Source of the DNA: PALSA-612 sp964595575
GTDB taxonomy: Bacteria; Actinomycetota; Thermoleophilia; Gaiellales; Gaiellaceae
Length of the DNA stretch: 64,000 nucleotides
Direction: 5' to 3'
NCBI GenBank assembly: GCA_964595575.1
Contig: CAZQRA010000009.1
Coordinates: forward strand, 9,843 to 73,842
Both the position numbers and the translations under genes were made by a program. Positions 1 to 7,768 of this stretch are shown in pieces. The notes beneath the pieces are model-generated. The model was not told the DNA's origin, ran no database searches, and was given only the letters and a program-made list of their open reading frames with translations. Position 1 is the stretch's first letter; each line of letters begins with the position of its first letter.

Positions 1-1
1 C

Positions 2-949
2 GAGATCGAGCAGATCGTGGCCTACATCGACGAGCGCAACACGGTCGTGGGCGCCCCCTTCGTCAAGCAAGAGCACTACCCCGTGTTCGACTGCGCTATC
101 GGCGAGCGGGCGATCCACTACAGCGGCCACGTCAAGATGATGGGGGCCGTGCAGCCCTTCATCAGCGGGGCCCTGTCCAAGACCGTGAACCTCCCGGAGA
201 CGGCCACGGTCGACGAGGTGATGCAGCTCTTCATCGACGCTTGGCGGCTGGGGGTCAAGGCCATCGCCATCTACCGGGACAACTGCAAGGTGGCCCAGCC
301 CCTGACCTCCAAGGACAAGCAGCCCGCAGGGGCCCTCGCGCCCGGCCTCCAGCTCGCTCCCCGGCGGCGCCGACTGCCCGAGGACCGGGTCGAGGTGGGC
401 CGCAAGTTCCGGGTCGGCGACTACGAGGGCTACATCCACGTGGGCCTGTTCGAGGACGGGACGCCCGGCGACATCTTCGTGGATATCGCCAAGGAGGGAA
501 CGACGCTGGCCGGGCTCATGAACTCGTTCATGATCGCCGTGTCCCTGGGCCTCCAGTACGGCGTCCCCCTGGAGGTGTTCGTGTCCAAGTTCTCGCACAT
601 GCGCTTCGAGCCCTCGGGCCCCACCAACGATCCCGACATCAGGGTCGCCAAGTCGCTGGTCGACTACATCTTCCGGTGGATGGGGAAGAAGTTCCTGGCC
701 CCCGAGCAGCAGGAGGAGGCAGGCATCCTCTCCCCCGAGGTCAAGGCTCGCCTGGCCGAGCGTCACGCGAGCGGGGCAGCCGGCGAGGGCGCACGGACTC
801 CGGTGGTCGATCCCCCGCCCCCCGGCCAGACCGCGCTCTTCAACCAGTGGGAGGACGCCGTCGAGTGCGCCCGCTGCGGGGGCCGGATGGTGCGCACAGG
901 AAGCTGCTACACCTGCCGGGACTGCGGCACCAATACCGGCTGCTCGTAG
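2..949 (+). CDS. nrdJ: Vitamin B12-dependent (class II) ribonucleotide reductase, C-terminal part
   Basis: The 5' end lies outside the window; 315 codons of the 3' part are present. Class II reductases convert ribonucleotides to deoxyribonucleotides with adenosylcobalamin and need no oxygen. The visible part includes a conserved C-terminal barrel segment (SGALSKTVNLP, then AWRLGVKAIAIYRDN) and the later block AGLMNSFMIAVSLGLQYGVPL with SHMRFEPSGPTNDPDI. The last 30 residues carry CARC and CRDC pairs, a zinc-ribbon-like tail typical of NrdJ. The reading frame is open to the left edge, so the GTG at 17 is internal and not a start. The aldo/keto reductase follows after a short gap. Confidence 0.93.
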   Translation, partial: EIEQIVAYIDERNTVVGAPFVKQEHYPVFDCAIGERAIHYSGHVKMMGAVQPFISGALSKTVNLPETATVDEVMQLFIDAWRLGVKAIAIYRDNCKVAQPLTSKDKQPAGALAPGLQLAPRRRRLPEDRVEVGRKFRVGDYEGYIHVGLFEDGTPGDIFVDIAKEGTTLAGLMNSFMIAVSLGLQYGVPLEVFVSKFSHMRFEPSGPTNDPDIRVAKSLVDYIFRWMGKKFLAPEQQEEAGILSPEVKARLAERHASGAAGEGARTPVVDPPPPGQTALFNQWEDAVECARCGGRMVRTGSCYTCRDCGTNTGCS

Positions 950-989
950 TCGGCTTGGCGCCGGCTTGGAGACGCGTATCATCGCCGCC

Positions 990-1928
990 GTGCCCCGCCT
1001 CGGCTCCACGTCGCTGGACGTCTTTCCCCTCTGCCTGGGGGGGAACGTGTTCGGCTGGACGGCGGACGAGGCGCAGTCGCTCGCCGTCCTGGATGCCTAC
1101 GCCGCCGCCGGCGGCAACTTCATCGACACGGCCGATTCCTACGTCCACTGGGCACCGGGGGCGCGGGGCGGGGAGTCGGAGGAGATCATCGGCCGCTGGC
1201 TCTCCGCCCGCGGCAACCGCGACCGCGTGGTCGTGGCCACCAAGGTGGGCCGCCACCCGCAGCGCAAGGGGCTGCGGGCCGAGACCATCCGGGCCGCCTG
1301 CGAGGACTCCCTACGACGGCTTCGCACCGACTACATCGACCTCTACTACGCCCACGGAGACGACGACCCGTCTCTACCGTTGGAGGAGACCCTGGGAGCC
1401 TTCGACGCCCTGGTCCGGGAGGGGAAGGTGCGCTACGTGGCTGCCTCCAACTACGGGGCCGATCGCCTAGCCCGAGCCCTGGAGGTGAGCGAGCGAGAAG
1501 GGCTGACCGCCTACGTGGCCCTCCAGCCCCGCTACAACCTCATGGAGCGAGACTACGAGCGGGAGCTCCTTCCCCTCTGCGCGGCTAAGGGCCTCGCCTG
1601 CGTCCCCTACTTTGCCCTCGCCATGGGCTTCCTGACGGGGAAGTACCGCCCCGGCGGCCCGCCCGTGGACAGCCCCCGAGCCCAGCATGCCGTGCGCTAC
1701 CTAGAGGGACGGGGGCGGGCGGTGCTGGCCGCGCTGGACGACATCGCGGCCGCCCACCGCACCAGCGTGGCCGCCGTCGCCCTGGCCTGGCTCCGCTCCC
1801 GCCCCACCGTCGTCTCCTCCATCGCCAGCGCCCGCAGCCCCGAGCAGCTGGCGGAGCTCCTCCCCTTCCTCGATCTCCATCTCTCCTCCGACGAGCTCTC
1901 CCTCCTCGACCAGGCGAGCGCCGCCTAA
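990..1928 (+). CDS. Aldo/keto reductase
   Basis: A 312-residue NAD(P)H-dependent oxidoreductase of the aldo/keto reductase superfamily (TIM barrel). The catalytic tetrad is visible: Asp and Tyr in DTADSYVHW, Lys in VATKVG, His in YYAHGDDD. The substrate cannot be told. GTG at 990 gives the usual N-terminus (PRLGSTSLDVFPLCLGGNVFGW); an upstream in-frame TTG at 966 would add eight residues not expected of the family. It lies 40 bases after nrdJ and may be co-transcribed, though no functional link is apparent. The C-terminal segment (SRPTVVSSIASARSPEQL) matches the cofactor-binding end of the family. Confidence 0.9.
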   Translation: MPRLGSTSLDVFPLCLGGNVFGWTADEAQSLAVLDAYAAAGGNFIDTADSYVHWAPGARGGESEEIIGRWLSARGNRDRVVVATKVGRHPQRKGLRAETIRAACEDSLRRLRTDYIDLYYAHGDDDPSLPLEETLGAFDALVREGKVRYVAASNYGADRLARALEVSEREGLTAYVALQPRYNLMERDYERELLPLCAAKGLACVPYFALAMGFLTGKYRPGGPPVDSPRAQHAVRYLEGRGRAVLAALDDIAAAHRTSVAAVALAWLRSRPTVVSSIASARSPEQLAELLPFLDLHLSSDELSLLDQASAA

Positions 1929-1940
1929 GCTGGTGGCGCC

Positions 1941-2840
1941 ATGACCTTCCACTACCAGGTGGTAACGGTCGCCCGCCCGGGAAGGGCACGCACTCGTCGC
2001 TACGCCTCCGGGGAGGAGCTCGCCCCGGGAAGCCTGGTCAGGCTCGACGGGCGCGACTGGCTGGTCGAGCGGGTGGAGAAGGCCTGGGGAGGAGAGGGAA
2101 AGGACGGTCGGGTGGTCGCCAAGCCGGCCCGCTACCGCCTCCTCCTCCGCCATCCTGAGGGTAGGGTCGAGGTGGGAGCCCTCCGCCGTCTTCGCCCGGA
2201 CGGGCCCCGGCTCGGCCACGCCTTCTCCACGGTCGAGGACGGCCAGCGGGTGAGCTGGCAGGTGGTGGACGAGCGGCTGGCCTGGGACGAGCGAGGAGAG
2301 CCCTACCTGGAGCTCGTGGCCGAGCGCGACTACGGCGAGGTAGAGCAGCTCCCCGACCACGAGCTCGAGCACGCCCTGTCCAGGGCGGCCGCGGAGCCCG
2401 TAGCCGGCGGTCCCGCCGTGGCCCGAGCCGAGGAGCAAGGGCTGGCAGTGGAGCTGGTGGCCCTGGAGCCCGGCCGGGAGCCCGACTGGGAGGAGGCCGA
2501 GCGCTACATCGACGCCCTCGTCCTCGACGAGATCGAGGACGACCTCCTCGAGCTGTGCGGCGTCGATCCGGACAGCGACCCGCCCGAGACCTGGCTCGAC
2601 ACCGTCAAGGAGCGCCTCCGCTTGGATTTGGAGCGCTTCCGCGCAGACGTCGAGACCGATCACGACCAGATCGAGCAGTGGGAGCTCGCAGGTGGGCGGG
2701 TCCTGGCCGCCATGGGCGGCTTCGAGGACGAGTCCGACCCTGGCTCGGGCTACGGCTGGATGTGCCGGCTCGTGGACAGCGGAGCCTTGGCCGCAGCCGG
2801 GTTCGTGCAGGTGCGCAAGGCCGACCTCAGGATGTCCTAG
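1941..2840 (+). CDS. Hypothetical protein, acidic, possible small-barrel N-terminus
   Basis: A 299-residue protein I do not recognise. The first 90 residues look beta-rich (GSLVRLDGRDWLVERV, then PARYRLLLRHPEGRVEVG), like a small SH3-type barrel; the rest is acidic and helical (EEAERYIDALVLDEIEDDLLELCG) with no catalytic motif I can see. There is no signal peptide or membrane segment. The ATG start is 12 bases after the aldo/keto reductase stop. Its 3' end overlaps the end of the convergent Fur-family gene by 14 bases. The N-terminal segment resembles the small protein at 4870-5172, so the two may share a fold; this is inference from short motifs only. Confidence 0.75.
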   Translation: MTFHYQVVTVARPGRARTRRYASGEELAPGSLVRLDGRDWLVERVEKAWGGEGKDGRVVAKPARYRLLLRHPEGRVEVGALRRLRPDGPRLGHAFSTVEDGQRVSWQVVDERLAWDERGEPYLELVAERDYGEVEQLPDHELEHALSRAAAEPVAGGPAVARAEEQGLAVELVALEPGREPDWEEAERYIDALVLDEIEDDLLELCGVDPDSDPPETWLDTVKERLRLDLERFRADVETDHDQIEQWELAGGRVLAAMGGFEDESDPGSGYGWMCRLVDSGALAAAGFVQVRKADLRMS

Positions 2841-3279
2841 GCCGGCTGACGGCGGCCTGACAGTCGGGGCACAACCCCCAGAAGACCACCTCGGCCTCGT
2901 CCACGGCGAACCCCCCGCCGGCGGGGGGGCGGAGGCAGGGAGCCTGCCCCACCACGCAGTCGACGTCGACAACGGAGGCGCAGGATCGACAGACCAGGTG
3001 GTGGTGGTTGTCTCCCACCCGCGTCTCGAACCGGGCCGGCCCTCCCGCTGGCTGGATGCGACGAGCCAGGCCGTGCTCGACGAGCACCGCCAGGGCGTCG
3101 TAGACAGCCTGGACCGAGATGGAGCCCAGGCGAGCCCGGGCGGCGGCGCGGACCTCCTCGGCGTCGGGATGCCCGCTGAGCTCGTCGAGGGCAGCGAGCA
3201 CGGCCACCCGGGGCGCGGTGACCCGGATACCACGCCGGCGCAGCTTCTCCGCGTAGGCCGCCCTGTCGTCCCTGCCCAT
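2827..3279 (-). CDS. Fur-family transcriptional regulator, PerR-like
   Basis: A 150-residue Fur-family repressor. The N-terminal winged helix (RRRGIRVTAPRVAVLAALDEL, then SVQAVYDALAVLVEHGLARR) precedes a metal-binding dimerisation half with HHHLVCRSCASVVDVDC and a C-terminal CPDC, giving the two CxxC pairs of a structural zinc site. It is divergent from the DUF2180-like gene and manganese catalase, the usual arrangement for a peroxide-responsive PerR controlling a catalase. That makes PerR more likely than Fur or Zur, but the metal and inducer are inferred. ATG at 3279 has no strong Shine-Dalgarno sequence, so the message may have little or no leader. Confidence 0.88.
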   Translation of the reverse strand: MGRDDRAAYAEKLRRRGIRVTAPRVAVLAALDELSGHPDAEEVRAAARARLGSISVQAVYDALAVLVEHGLARRIQPAGGPARFETRVGDNHHHLVCRSCASVVDVDCVVGQAPCLRPPAGGGFAVDEAEVVFWGLCPDCQAAVSRPRTS

Positions 3280-3320
3280 TCGTCACATCGTACGCGTGGA
3301 GGCGGCTCCCTCCGGAGATA

Positions 3321-3349
3321 TTGATGGCGATGTGGTCTCAGAGTAGAAT
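3321..3349 (+). promoter_or_regulatory. Sigma-70-type promoter for the DUF2180-like gene and manganese catalase
   Basis: TTGATG at 3321-3326 and TAGAAT at 3344-3349 are separated by 17 bases, a near-consensus housekeeping promoter that stands out in such GC-rich DNA. Transcription would start near 3356, about 30 bases before the ATG at 3385. Confidence 0.7.
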
Positions 3350-3350
3350 A

Positions 3351-3371
3351 GATCCGATCTAGGATCCGATC
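3351..3371. promoter_or_regulatory. Direct repeat GATCCGATC x2, candidate PerR/Fur operator
   Basis: GATCCGATC occurs at 3351-3359 and again at 3363-3371, separated by TAG. The pair sits directly after the -10 element, over the expected start of transcription, which is where a repressor would block. It does not match the classic Bacillus PerR box; assignment to the adjacent Fur-family protein rests on position. Confidence 0.5.
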
Positions 3372-3384
3372 CGAAGAGGGTGCC

Positions 3385-3570
3385 ATGCAGTGTTACGTCT
3401 GTCATCGAGAAGGCCGTTCCTCCCCCGCCCTAGGGCTGTGCCGGGTGTGCTCGGTCGGTCTCTGCCTCGCACACCTGCGTCAGGCAGCCTCGACGCTCGG
3501 CCCCGGGGGGACCCTCTACGCCTGTCGCCACGACGCCTGGCAGGCGACGGCCGACGCCCACAGGGAGTGA
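3385..3570 (+). CDS. DUF2180-like small zinc-ribbon protein
   Basis: A 61-residue protein starting MQCYVC with a second pair CRVC, then GLCLAHL and a late CRHD: a compact Cys/His-rich zinc-binding fold like the DUF2180 family found in actinobacteria and archaea. The function is unknown. It is the first gene after the regulated promoter and lies 30 bases before manganese catalase, so it is probably co-expressed in the peroxide response. It could be a small redox or metal sensor, or a metal chaperone for the catalase; neither is shown. It is too short for any further domain. Confidence 0.72.
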   Translation: MQCYVCHREGRSSPALGLCRVCSVGLCLAHLRQAASTLGPGGTLYACRHDAWQATADAHRE

Positions 3571-3600
3571 GAAGACGCACGCGACAAAGGAGGTACGACC

Positions 3601-4491
3601 GTGTTCTTGCGCATCGACAGGCTCCAAGTCGAGCTACCCATGCCTAGCGAGCCCGATCCCGACGCCGCCGCCGCCGTCCAGGAGCTTCTAGGCGGACGGT
3701 TCGGGGAGATGTCCACCCTCATGAACTACACCTACCAGTCTTTCAACTTCCGGGGTCGGGACAAGGCAAAGCCCTTCTACGACCTCGTCGCCAACATCGC
3801 CACCGAGGAGCTCGGGCATATCGAGCTCGTGGCGGCCACTATCAACGGCATGCTCACGGGCGCGGCCGAGGGCGACGACCCCGCTACCGGTACCCCGCTC
3901 GGTCGGGGAACGAGGTCTCGCAACACCCACCACTTCATCGCCACCGGCCTGGGCACCCTCGTGGGCAACTCCCTGGGCCAGCCGTGGCGAGGCGACTACG
4001 TCTTCTCGAGCGGAGACCTGGTCATGGATCTCCTCCACAACTTCTTTCTTGAGAACGGGGCTCGGCTCCAGAAGATCCGCGTCTACGAGATGACGAACCA
4101 CCCCATCGCCCGGCAGATGCTCGGGTACCTGTTCGTGCGGGGAGGCGTGCACGCCCTCGCCTACGGCAAGGCCCTGGAGGAGCTGACCGGGGTCGAGGTG
4201 TGGAAGCTGCTCCCCATCCCCAAGATCGACAACTCCGCCTTCCCCGAGGCGCGCGCGTTCGAGGAGCAGGGAGTCCATCGCAAGCTCTACCGCTTCAGCC
4301 TGCAGGACTACCAGGACGTGCGGGCGATCTGGCAGGGCGAGCACCCTCAGGGGGGAGCGCTGGAGGTGGTCGACGGCGCCCCCGAGGGGGGCCCTCTCCA
4401 GGCTCTACCCCCAGAGCCGGCTGTCTTCTCGCCCGGCGTCCACCCGGGGGAGATTGAGGAGATCGCCGCCCGGCTGCTCCGCTCGGCCTAG
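3601..4491 (+). CDS. Manganese catalase (dimanganese, non-haem)
   Basis: A 296-residue ferritin-like four-helix enzyme that dismutates hydrogen peroxide at a dimanganese centre in the cytoplasm. Probable ligands are visible: Glu36 (RFGEMSTLMNY), Glu70 and His73 (ATEELGHIE), Glu151 (FFLENGARL) and His184 (GGVHALAYGKALEE). Full length for the family. GTG at 3601 is preceded by a strong ribosome-binding site AAAGGAGG at 3587-3594. It is second in an operon with the DUF2180-like gene, divergent from a Fur-family regulator, so expression is probably peroxide- or metal-controlled. Its stop codon directly abuts the stop of the convergent cupin gene. Confidence 0.95.
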   Translation: MFLRIDRLQVELPMPSEPDPDAAAAVQELLGGRFGEMSTLMNYTYQSFNFRGRDKAKPFYDLVANIATEELGHIELVAATINGMLTGAAEGDDPATGTPLGRGTRSRNTHHFIATGLGTLVGNSLGQPWRGDYVFSSGDLVMDLLHNFFLENGARLQKIRVYEMTNHPIARQMLGYLFVRGGVHALAYGKALEELTGVEVWKLLPIPKIDNSAFPEARAFEEQGVHRKLYRFSLQDYQDVRAIWQGEHPQGGALEVVDGAPEGGPLQALPPEPAVFSPGVHPGEIEEIAARLLRSA

Positions 4492-4866
4492 CTAGCCGGG
4501 CGGGGCGGCCGCCTGGCCGCGCAGGTAGGCGTCCTGGCCGCGCTTCCAGTCCTCCCGGGGAGGGGAGAAGATGTCGAGGACGAGCGAGTCCTCCAGGGCC
4601 TCGACCTGGTGGGGCTCGTTCGTCCTCAAGGCCACGCTCTCTCCGGCGGCGACGATCCGCTCCTCCCCGTCCCCGAGGAAGCGGAGCCGCCCCTCGAGCA
4701 CGGTGGCGATCTGCTCGCTTGCGTGCTCGTGGCGGGGGACGACGGCCCCTCGGGCCAGCCGAATACGGGCCAGGGTCATCGTCTCCGTGTGCATGGCCTG
4801 CCGGGAGATGCCGGGAGACAGCTCCTCCACCGGCTCCTCCTCCCACCGCTGCACACGCACGGGCAC
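4492..4866 (-). CDS. Cupin-domain protein
   Basis: A 124-residue single-domain cupin. Motif 1 is visible as VVPRHEHASEQIATVLEG (two His and a Glu, potential metal ligands) and motif 2 follows after GDGEERIVAAGESVALRTNEPHQVEA. Such small cupins bind metals or small ligands and act as isomerases, dioxygenases or sensors; which one applies here cannot be told. It lies three bases downstream of a 100-residue gene of unknown function (4870-5172), so the two probably form an operon, and it is convergent with manganese catalase with no spacer. Confidence 0.85.
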   Translation of the reverse strand: MPVRVQRWEEEPVEELSPGISRQAMHTETMTLARIRLARGAVVPRHEHASEQIATVLEGRLRFLGDGEERIVAAGESVALRTNEPHQVEALEDSLVLDIFSPPREDWKRGQDAYLRGQAAAPPG

Positions 4867-4869
4867 AGT

Positions 4870-5172
4870 CTACGCCCTGCCGTCGCGGTCGGCGAACACG
4901 CAGGCGCGGTCGTCTCCCGGAAGCGGCGAGCGACCCACCCGGAGCACGTGGTAGGCGCGATCGCCCAGGGAGAGCCGAGCGCCCACCGGCGGCACCTCTC
5001 CCTGCCGCTCGAGGAGGAGGTACCCCCGCGGTCCTGGAGCGAGCAGGAGGTAGCGCTCCCCCTGCTCGAGCGGGCGGAAGAGGCGCCGCTCCAGGCGTAG
5101 CCGGCGGGCGGCCTCCTGGTGCCTGCCCGGCCAGTGGGGCCACTCTCCTCGGTGTCCGTGCTCTCGCGCCAT
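4870..5172 (-). CDS. Hypothetical small protein, beta-rich
   Basis: A 100-residue protein I do not recognise, read from the ATG at 5172. After a basic, His/Trp-rich N-terminus it has short strands with turns (GERYLLLAPGPRGYLLLERQG, PVGARLSLGDRAYHVLRVG), suggesting a small beta barrel. There is no signal peptide and no Cys pair. The stop is three bases before the cupin start, indicating an operon. Its GDRAYHVLRV segment recalls GRDWLVERV in the 299-residue protein at 1941-2840. The start lies about 100 bases from the divergent oxidase start at 5275, leaving room for promoters. Confidence 0.6.
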   Translation of the reverse strand: MAREHGHRGEWPHWPGRHQEAARRLRLERRLFRPLEQGERYLLLAPGPRGYLLLERQGEVPPVGARLSLGDRAYHVLRVGRSPLPGDDRACVFADRDGRA

Positions 5173-5274
5173 GGGTCGTGGCCGCGGCGACCCCCCGTCA
5201 GATTCCTGCTCCCTCTTCGCCGGCGGGTCCCTCCATCCTACGTCGCCCGCCTGCCAGCCGTCAGAATCGAGGGC

Positions 5275-6648
5275 ATGAGCGCCCTCCGCGAGCGCCTGGC
5301 CGCTCTCCTCGCCGATCCCCGTCGTGCCTCCGACGGAGCCTCGGATCGCGACCTGCACGCCGCCGACCTGACCTTCCACCGGCCGGTACGGCCGGAGGTG
5401 GTGGTCTACCCTGAGACCACCGAGGAGGTCGCGCGCGTCCTGGCTCTGGCCCACGAGCTGCGGGTGCCGGTGACGCCCTTCGCCGCCGGCTCCAGCCTCG
5501 AGGGCCACGTGATCCCGATCGCCGGCGGTATCAGCCTCGACCTCACGCGCATGGACCGGATCCTCGACCTCGCCCCCCACGACCTCACGGCTACCGTCCA
5601 GCCGGGGGTGACGCGTGGCGCCCTCAACCGGGCCGCCGGCGCCCACGGTCTCTTCTTTCCCGTCGATCCCGGAGCCGACGCCACCCTGGGGGGAATGGCG
5701 GCCACCAACGCCGCCGGTACCACCACCCTCCGCTACGGGAAGATGCGAGCCCAGGTGCTCGCTCTGGAGGTGGCGCTGCCCGGCGGCAAGGTGATCCGGA
5801 CGGGAAGCCGGGCGCCCAAGACCTCGGCCGGCTACGACCTCACCGGGCTGTTCGTGGGCTCGGAAGGCACGCTGGGGGTGATCACCGAGCTCACGGTGCG
5901 CCTCCACGGCATCCCCGAGCGGGCGGTCGCCCTGCGGGCCGTCTTCCCCACGGTGGAGGCGGCCTGCCGGACGGGCGTGGCCGCCGCAGCCGCCGGCCTG
6001 GGGGTGACCCGCCTCGAGCTCCTGGACGAGGCGGCCATCGCCGCTGTCAACGCCTACGCGGGCACCTCCTTCCCCCGGGCGCCGTGTCTCTTCGTGGAGG
6101 CGGCGGGGACGGAGGAGACGGTGGAGGCAGACCTCGAGCTCGTGCAGGGCCTCGCTCAGGAAGAGGGCGCGCTCGAGGTCGTCTACGAGCGTAGCCCCGA
6201 GGGCCGCGCCCGGCTGTGGGAGGCCCGCCACGTGTACGCCTACGCCCTCCGAGCCGCCCGTCCCGGCCGCGGCGTTCGCTCCACCGACGTGTGCGTGCCC
6301 TTGAGCCAGCTTCCAGAGGCGGTGCGGGCGGCCCGAGCGGAGATCGAGCGTCTGGGCCTCGACGCCGCCATCGTCGGCCACGTCGGCGACGGCAACTTCC
6401 ACGTGGCGGTGGCCATCGATCCCCAGGATCCTGCCGCTCGAGCCGCCTTCGAGGAGCTCTCCCAGCGACTGGTCGAGGACGCCCTCGCCCGCGGCGGCAC
6501 CTGCACCGGCGAGCACGGGGTCGGCCTGGGCAAGATCGCCGCCTTGGAGCGCGAGCACGGGGACCTCGTCCCCTACATGCGGGCGATCAAGGCCCTGTTC
6601 GACCCCCACGGCATCATGAACCCGGGCAAGGTCCTGGGTCCAGGCTAG
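5275..6648 (+). CDS. FAD-linked oxidase, glycolate oxidase subunit GlcD / D-lactate dehydrogenase type
   Basis: A 457-residue flavoprotein of the FAD-binding PCMH/GlcD family, oxidising a 2-hydroxy acid such as glycolate or D-lactate. The N-terminal FAD domain shows VTPFAAGSSLEGH and GADATLGGMAATNAAGTTTLRYGK, then SEGTLGVITELTVRL. The C-terminal domain has the diagnostic HVGDGNFHV and GEHGVGLGK motifs. ATG at 5275 is the family-consistent start; longer in-frame forms add unrelated Arg/Pro-rich sequence. No iron-sulfur partner (GlcF) is adjacent, so it probably acts as a single-subunit enzyme. The electron acceptor is unknown. Confidence 0.92.
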   Translation: MSALRERLAALLADPRRASDGASDRDLHAADLTFHRPVRPEVVVYPETTEEVARVLALAHELRVPVTPFAAGSSLEGHVIPIAGGISLDLTRMDRILDLAPHDLTATVQPGVTRGALNRAAGAHGLFFPVDPGADATLGGMAATNAAGTTTLRYGKMRAQVLALEVALPGGKVIRTGSRAPKTSAGYDLTGLFVGSEGTLGVITELTVRLHGIPERAVALRAVFPTVEAACRTGVAAAAAGLGVTRLELLDEAAIAAVNAYAGTSFPRAPCLFVEAAGTEETVEADLELVQGLAQEEGALEVVYERSPEGRARLWEARHVYAYALRAARPGRGVRSTDVCVPLSQLPEAVRAARAEIERLGLDAAIVGHVGDGNFHVAVAIDPQDPAARAAFEELSQRLVEDALARGGTCTGEHGVGLGKIAALEREHGDLVPYMRAIKALFDPHGIMNPGKVLGPG

Positions 6649-6656
6649 GTGGCCCC

Positions 6657-7030
6657 CTCGAGTTCTGCTTCTTGGCCGACTGGTTCCTTCGCAAGCGGGG
6701 CCTGCGGGAGCGGGTCGAGGCTGGCACAAGCTCAAGGTGGCCACCGTGGGTAACCCCGGCCTCCACCTGCCCACCCTGATCGGAGCCCTACCGGGGATGT
6801 CGGCTGTGGCTACCTGGATGATGCGGCGGCAGATGGAGAAGCTCGACCTTCCCCCGGTGCCCGAGTTCATCGAGCTCATCGCCGACTCGGGAGCCGAGCT
6901 CTACGCCTGCCAGGCGACGGTGGACATGTTCGGGCTGACCAGGGACGACTTCGTGCCCCAGGTGAAGGGAGTGCTCACGGTGGGCGAGTTCTACGAGCTC
7001 GCGGCCAGCGGCGAGATCATCTTCACGTGA
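6657..7030 (+). pseudogene. DsrE/DsrF-like family protein, 5'-truncated and frameshifted
   Basis: From 6737 the frame reads VGNPGLHLPTLIGALPGM, then TWMMRRQM, then ACQATVDMFGL, the conserved C-terminal two-thirds of the DsrE/DsrF/DsrH-like (peroxiredoxin-like) family. In-frame extension upstream gives only WHKLKVA before low-quality sequence; a plausible continuation (EFCFLADWFLRKRGLRERVE) is in another frame and joins if one base is added near 6720. Even joined, the N-terminal strand with the start is missing, since the GlcD stop is only nine bases before 6657. A 97-residue product from GTG 6737 is possible but has no ribosome-binding site. It is either a decaying gene or a sequencing error plus truncation. 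Confidence 0.6.
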
Positions 7031-7039
7031 GAGAGACGT

Positions 7040-7069
7040 GCCGGGCCGGCTGGGGAGAGCCGGCCCGGC
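7040..7069. terminator. Hairpin terminator, bidirectional
   Basis: GCCGGGCCGGCT (7040-7051) pairs perfectly with AGCCGGCCCGGC (7058-7069) across a six-base loop. It sits between the convergent DsrE-like remnant and the nitroreductase gene. There is no long T run, as is common in GC-rich genomes. Confidence 0.65.
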
Positions 7070-7092
7070 GCCCTTCCGGCCCTCGGCCCCTC

Positions 7093-7728
7093 CTACCAGC
7101 GATCCCAGTGCACCATCGTCTCGAGCGACCTTCGCCGCGCGGGGCGAAAGGGACTACCGGTCACGTGGGCGACCGGGATCAGCGCTACCTGCATCACCTC
7201 CTCGTAGGGGATGCCGAGGAGGGCGGCCGCCTCCCGCTCGTAGGCCAGGTGGAAGGTGGTGAGGCAGGTACCGAGCCCGCGGGCCCGAGCGGCCAGCATG
7301 AAGCTCCAGGCGGCGGGGAGGATGGAGCCGAACCGGGCTGCCTGGAAGGCGAGCGGCTTGCCCTCGGTGCGACCCTCGATGCAGGGAACGACGTGGACCG
7401 GGACCTCCCCGATGTGCCGCATCAAGTGGCGAACCGAGTCGAGGAGCCGGCGCCTGTCCGAGGAGAGCAGGCCCAAGGCCGCTTGAGGTCGCGAGGCGAG
7501 GTAGCGCCGAGCGCCTCGCCGCCACAGCTCGCCCAGGGCCGTGCGCGTGTCAGGATCGGAGACGACGAGGAAGTGCCAGTCCTGGCGGTAGCCCCCAGTG
7601 GGCGCCTGCTGGGCCAAGCGCAGGCACTCCTCGAGGAGGCGGGGGTCCACCGGCCGGCGGAGGTCGAGGCGGCGCCGAACGCAGCGGGTGGTGGCCAGGA
7701 GCTCGTCGGGCGTCACCACGGCCCGCAC
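7093..7728 (-). CDS. Nitroreductase-family protein
   Basis: A 211-residue FMN-dependent nitroreductase-family oxidoreductase. It shows the N-terminal RRLDLRRPVDPRLLEECLRLAQQAPTG flavin-binding segment, the QDWHFLVV strand, and the C-terminal GLGTCLTTFHL and ALLGIPYEEVMQVALIPV blocks. Full length for the family. Such enzymes reduce nitro groups, quinones or other electrophiles using NAD(P)H; the natural substrate is unknown. It reads leftward like the downstream hairpin at 7040-7069, which probably ends its message. It lies 40 bases downstream of the rhodanese gene and may share its transcript. Confidence 0.9.
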   Translation of the reverse strand: MRAVVTPDELLATTRCVRRRLDLRRPVDPRLLEECLRLAQQAPTGGYRQDWHFLVVSDPDTRTALGELWRRGARRYLASRPQAALGLLSSDRRRLLDSVRHLMRHIGEVPVHVVPCIEGRTEGKPLAFQAARFGSILPAAWSFMLAARARGLGTCLTTFHLAYEREAAALLGIPYEEVMQVALIPVAHVTGSPFRPARRRSLETMVHWDRW

Positions 7729-7768
7729 CCGCCTAGCCTCGACCTCGTCCGCCCGGCGGCAGGCCCAT

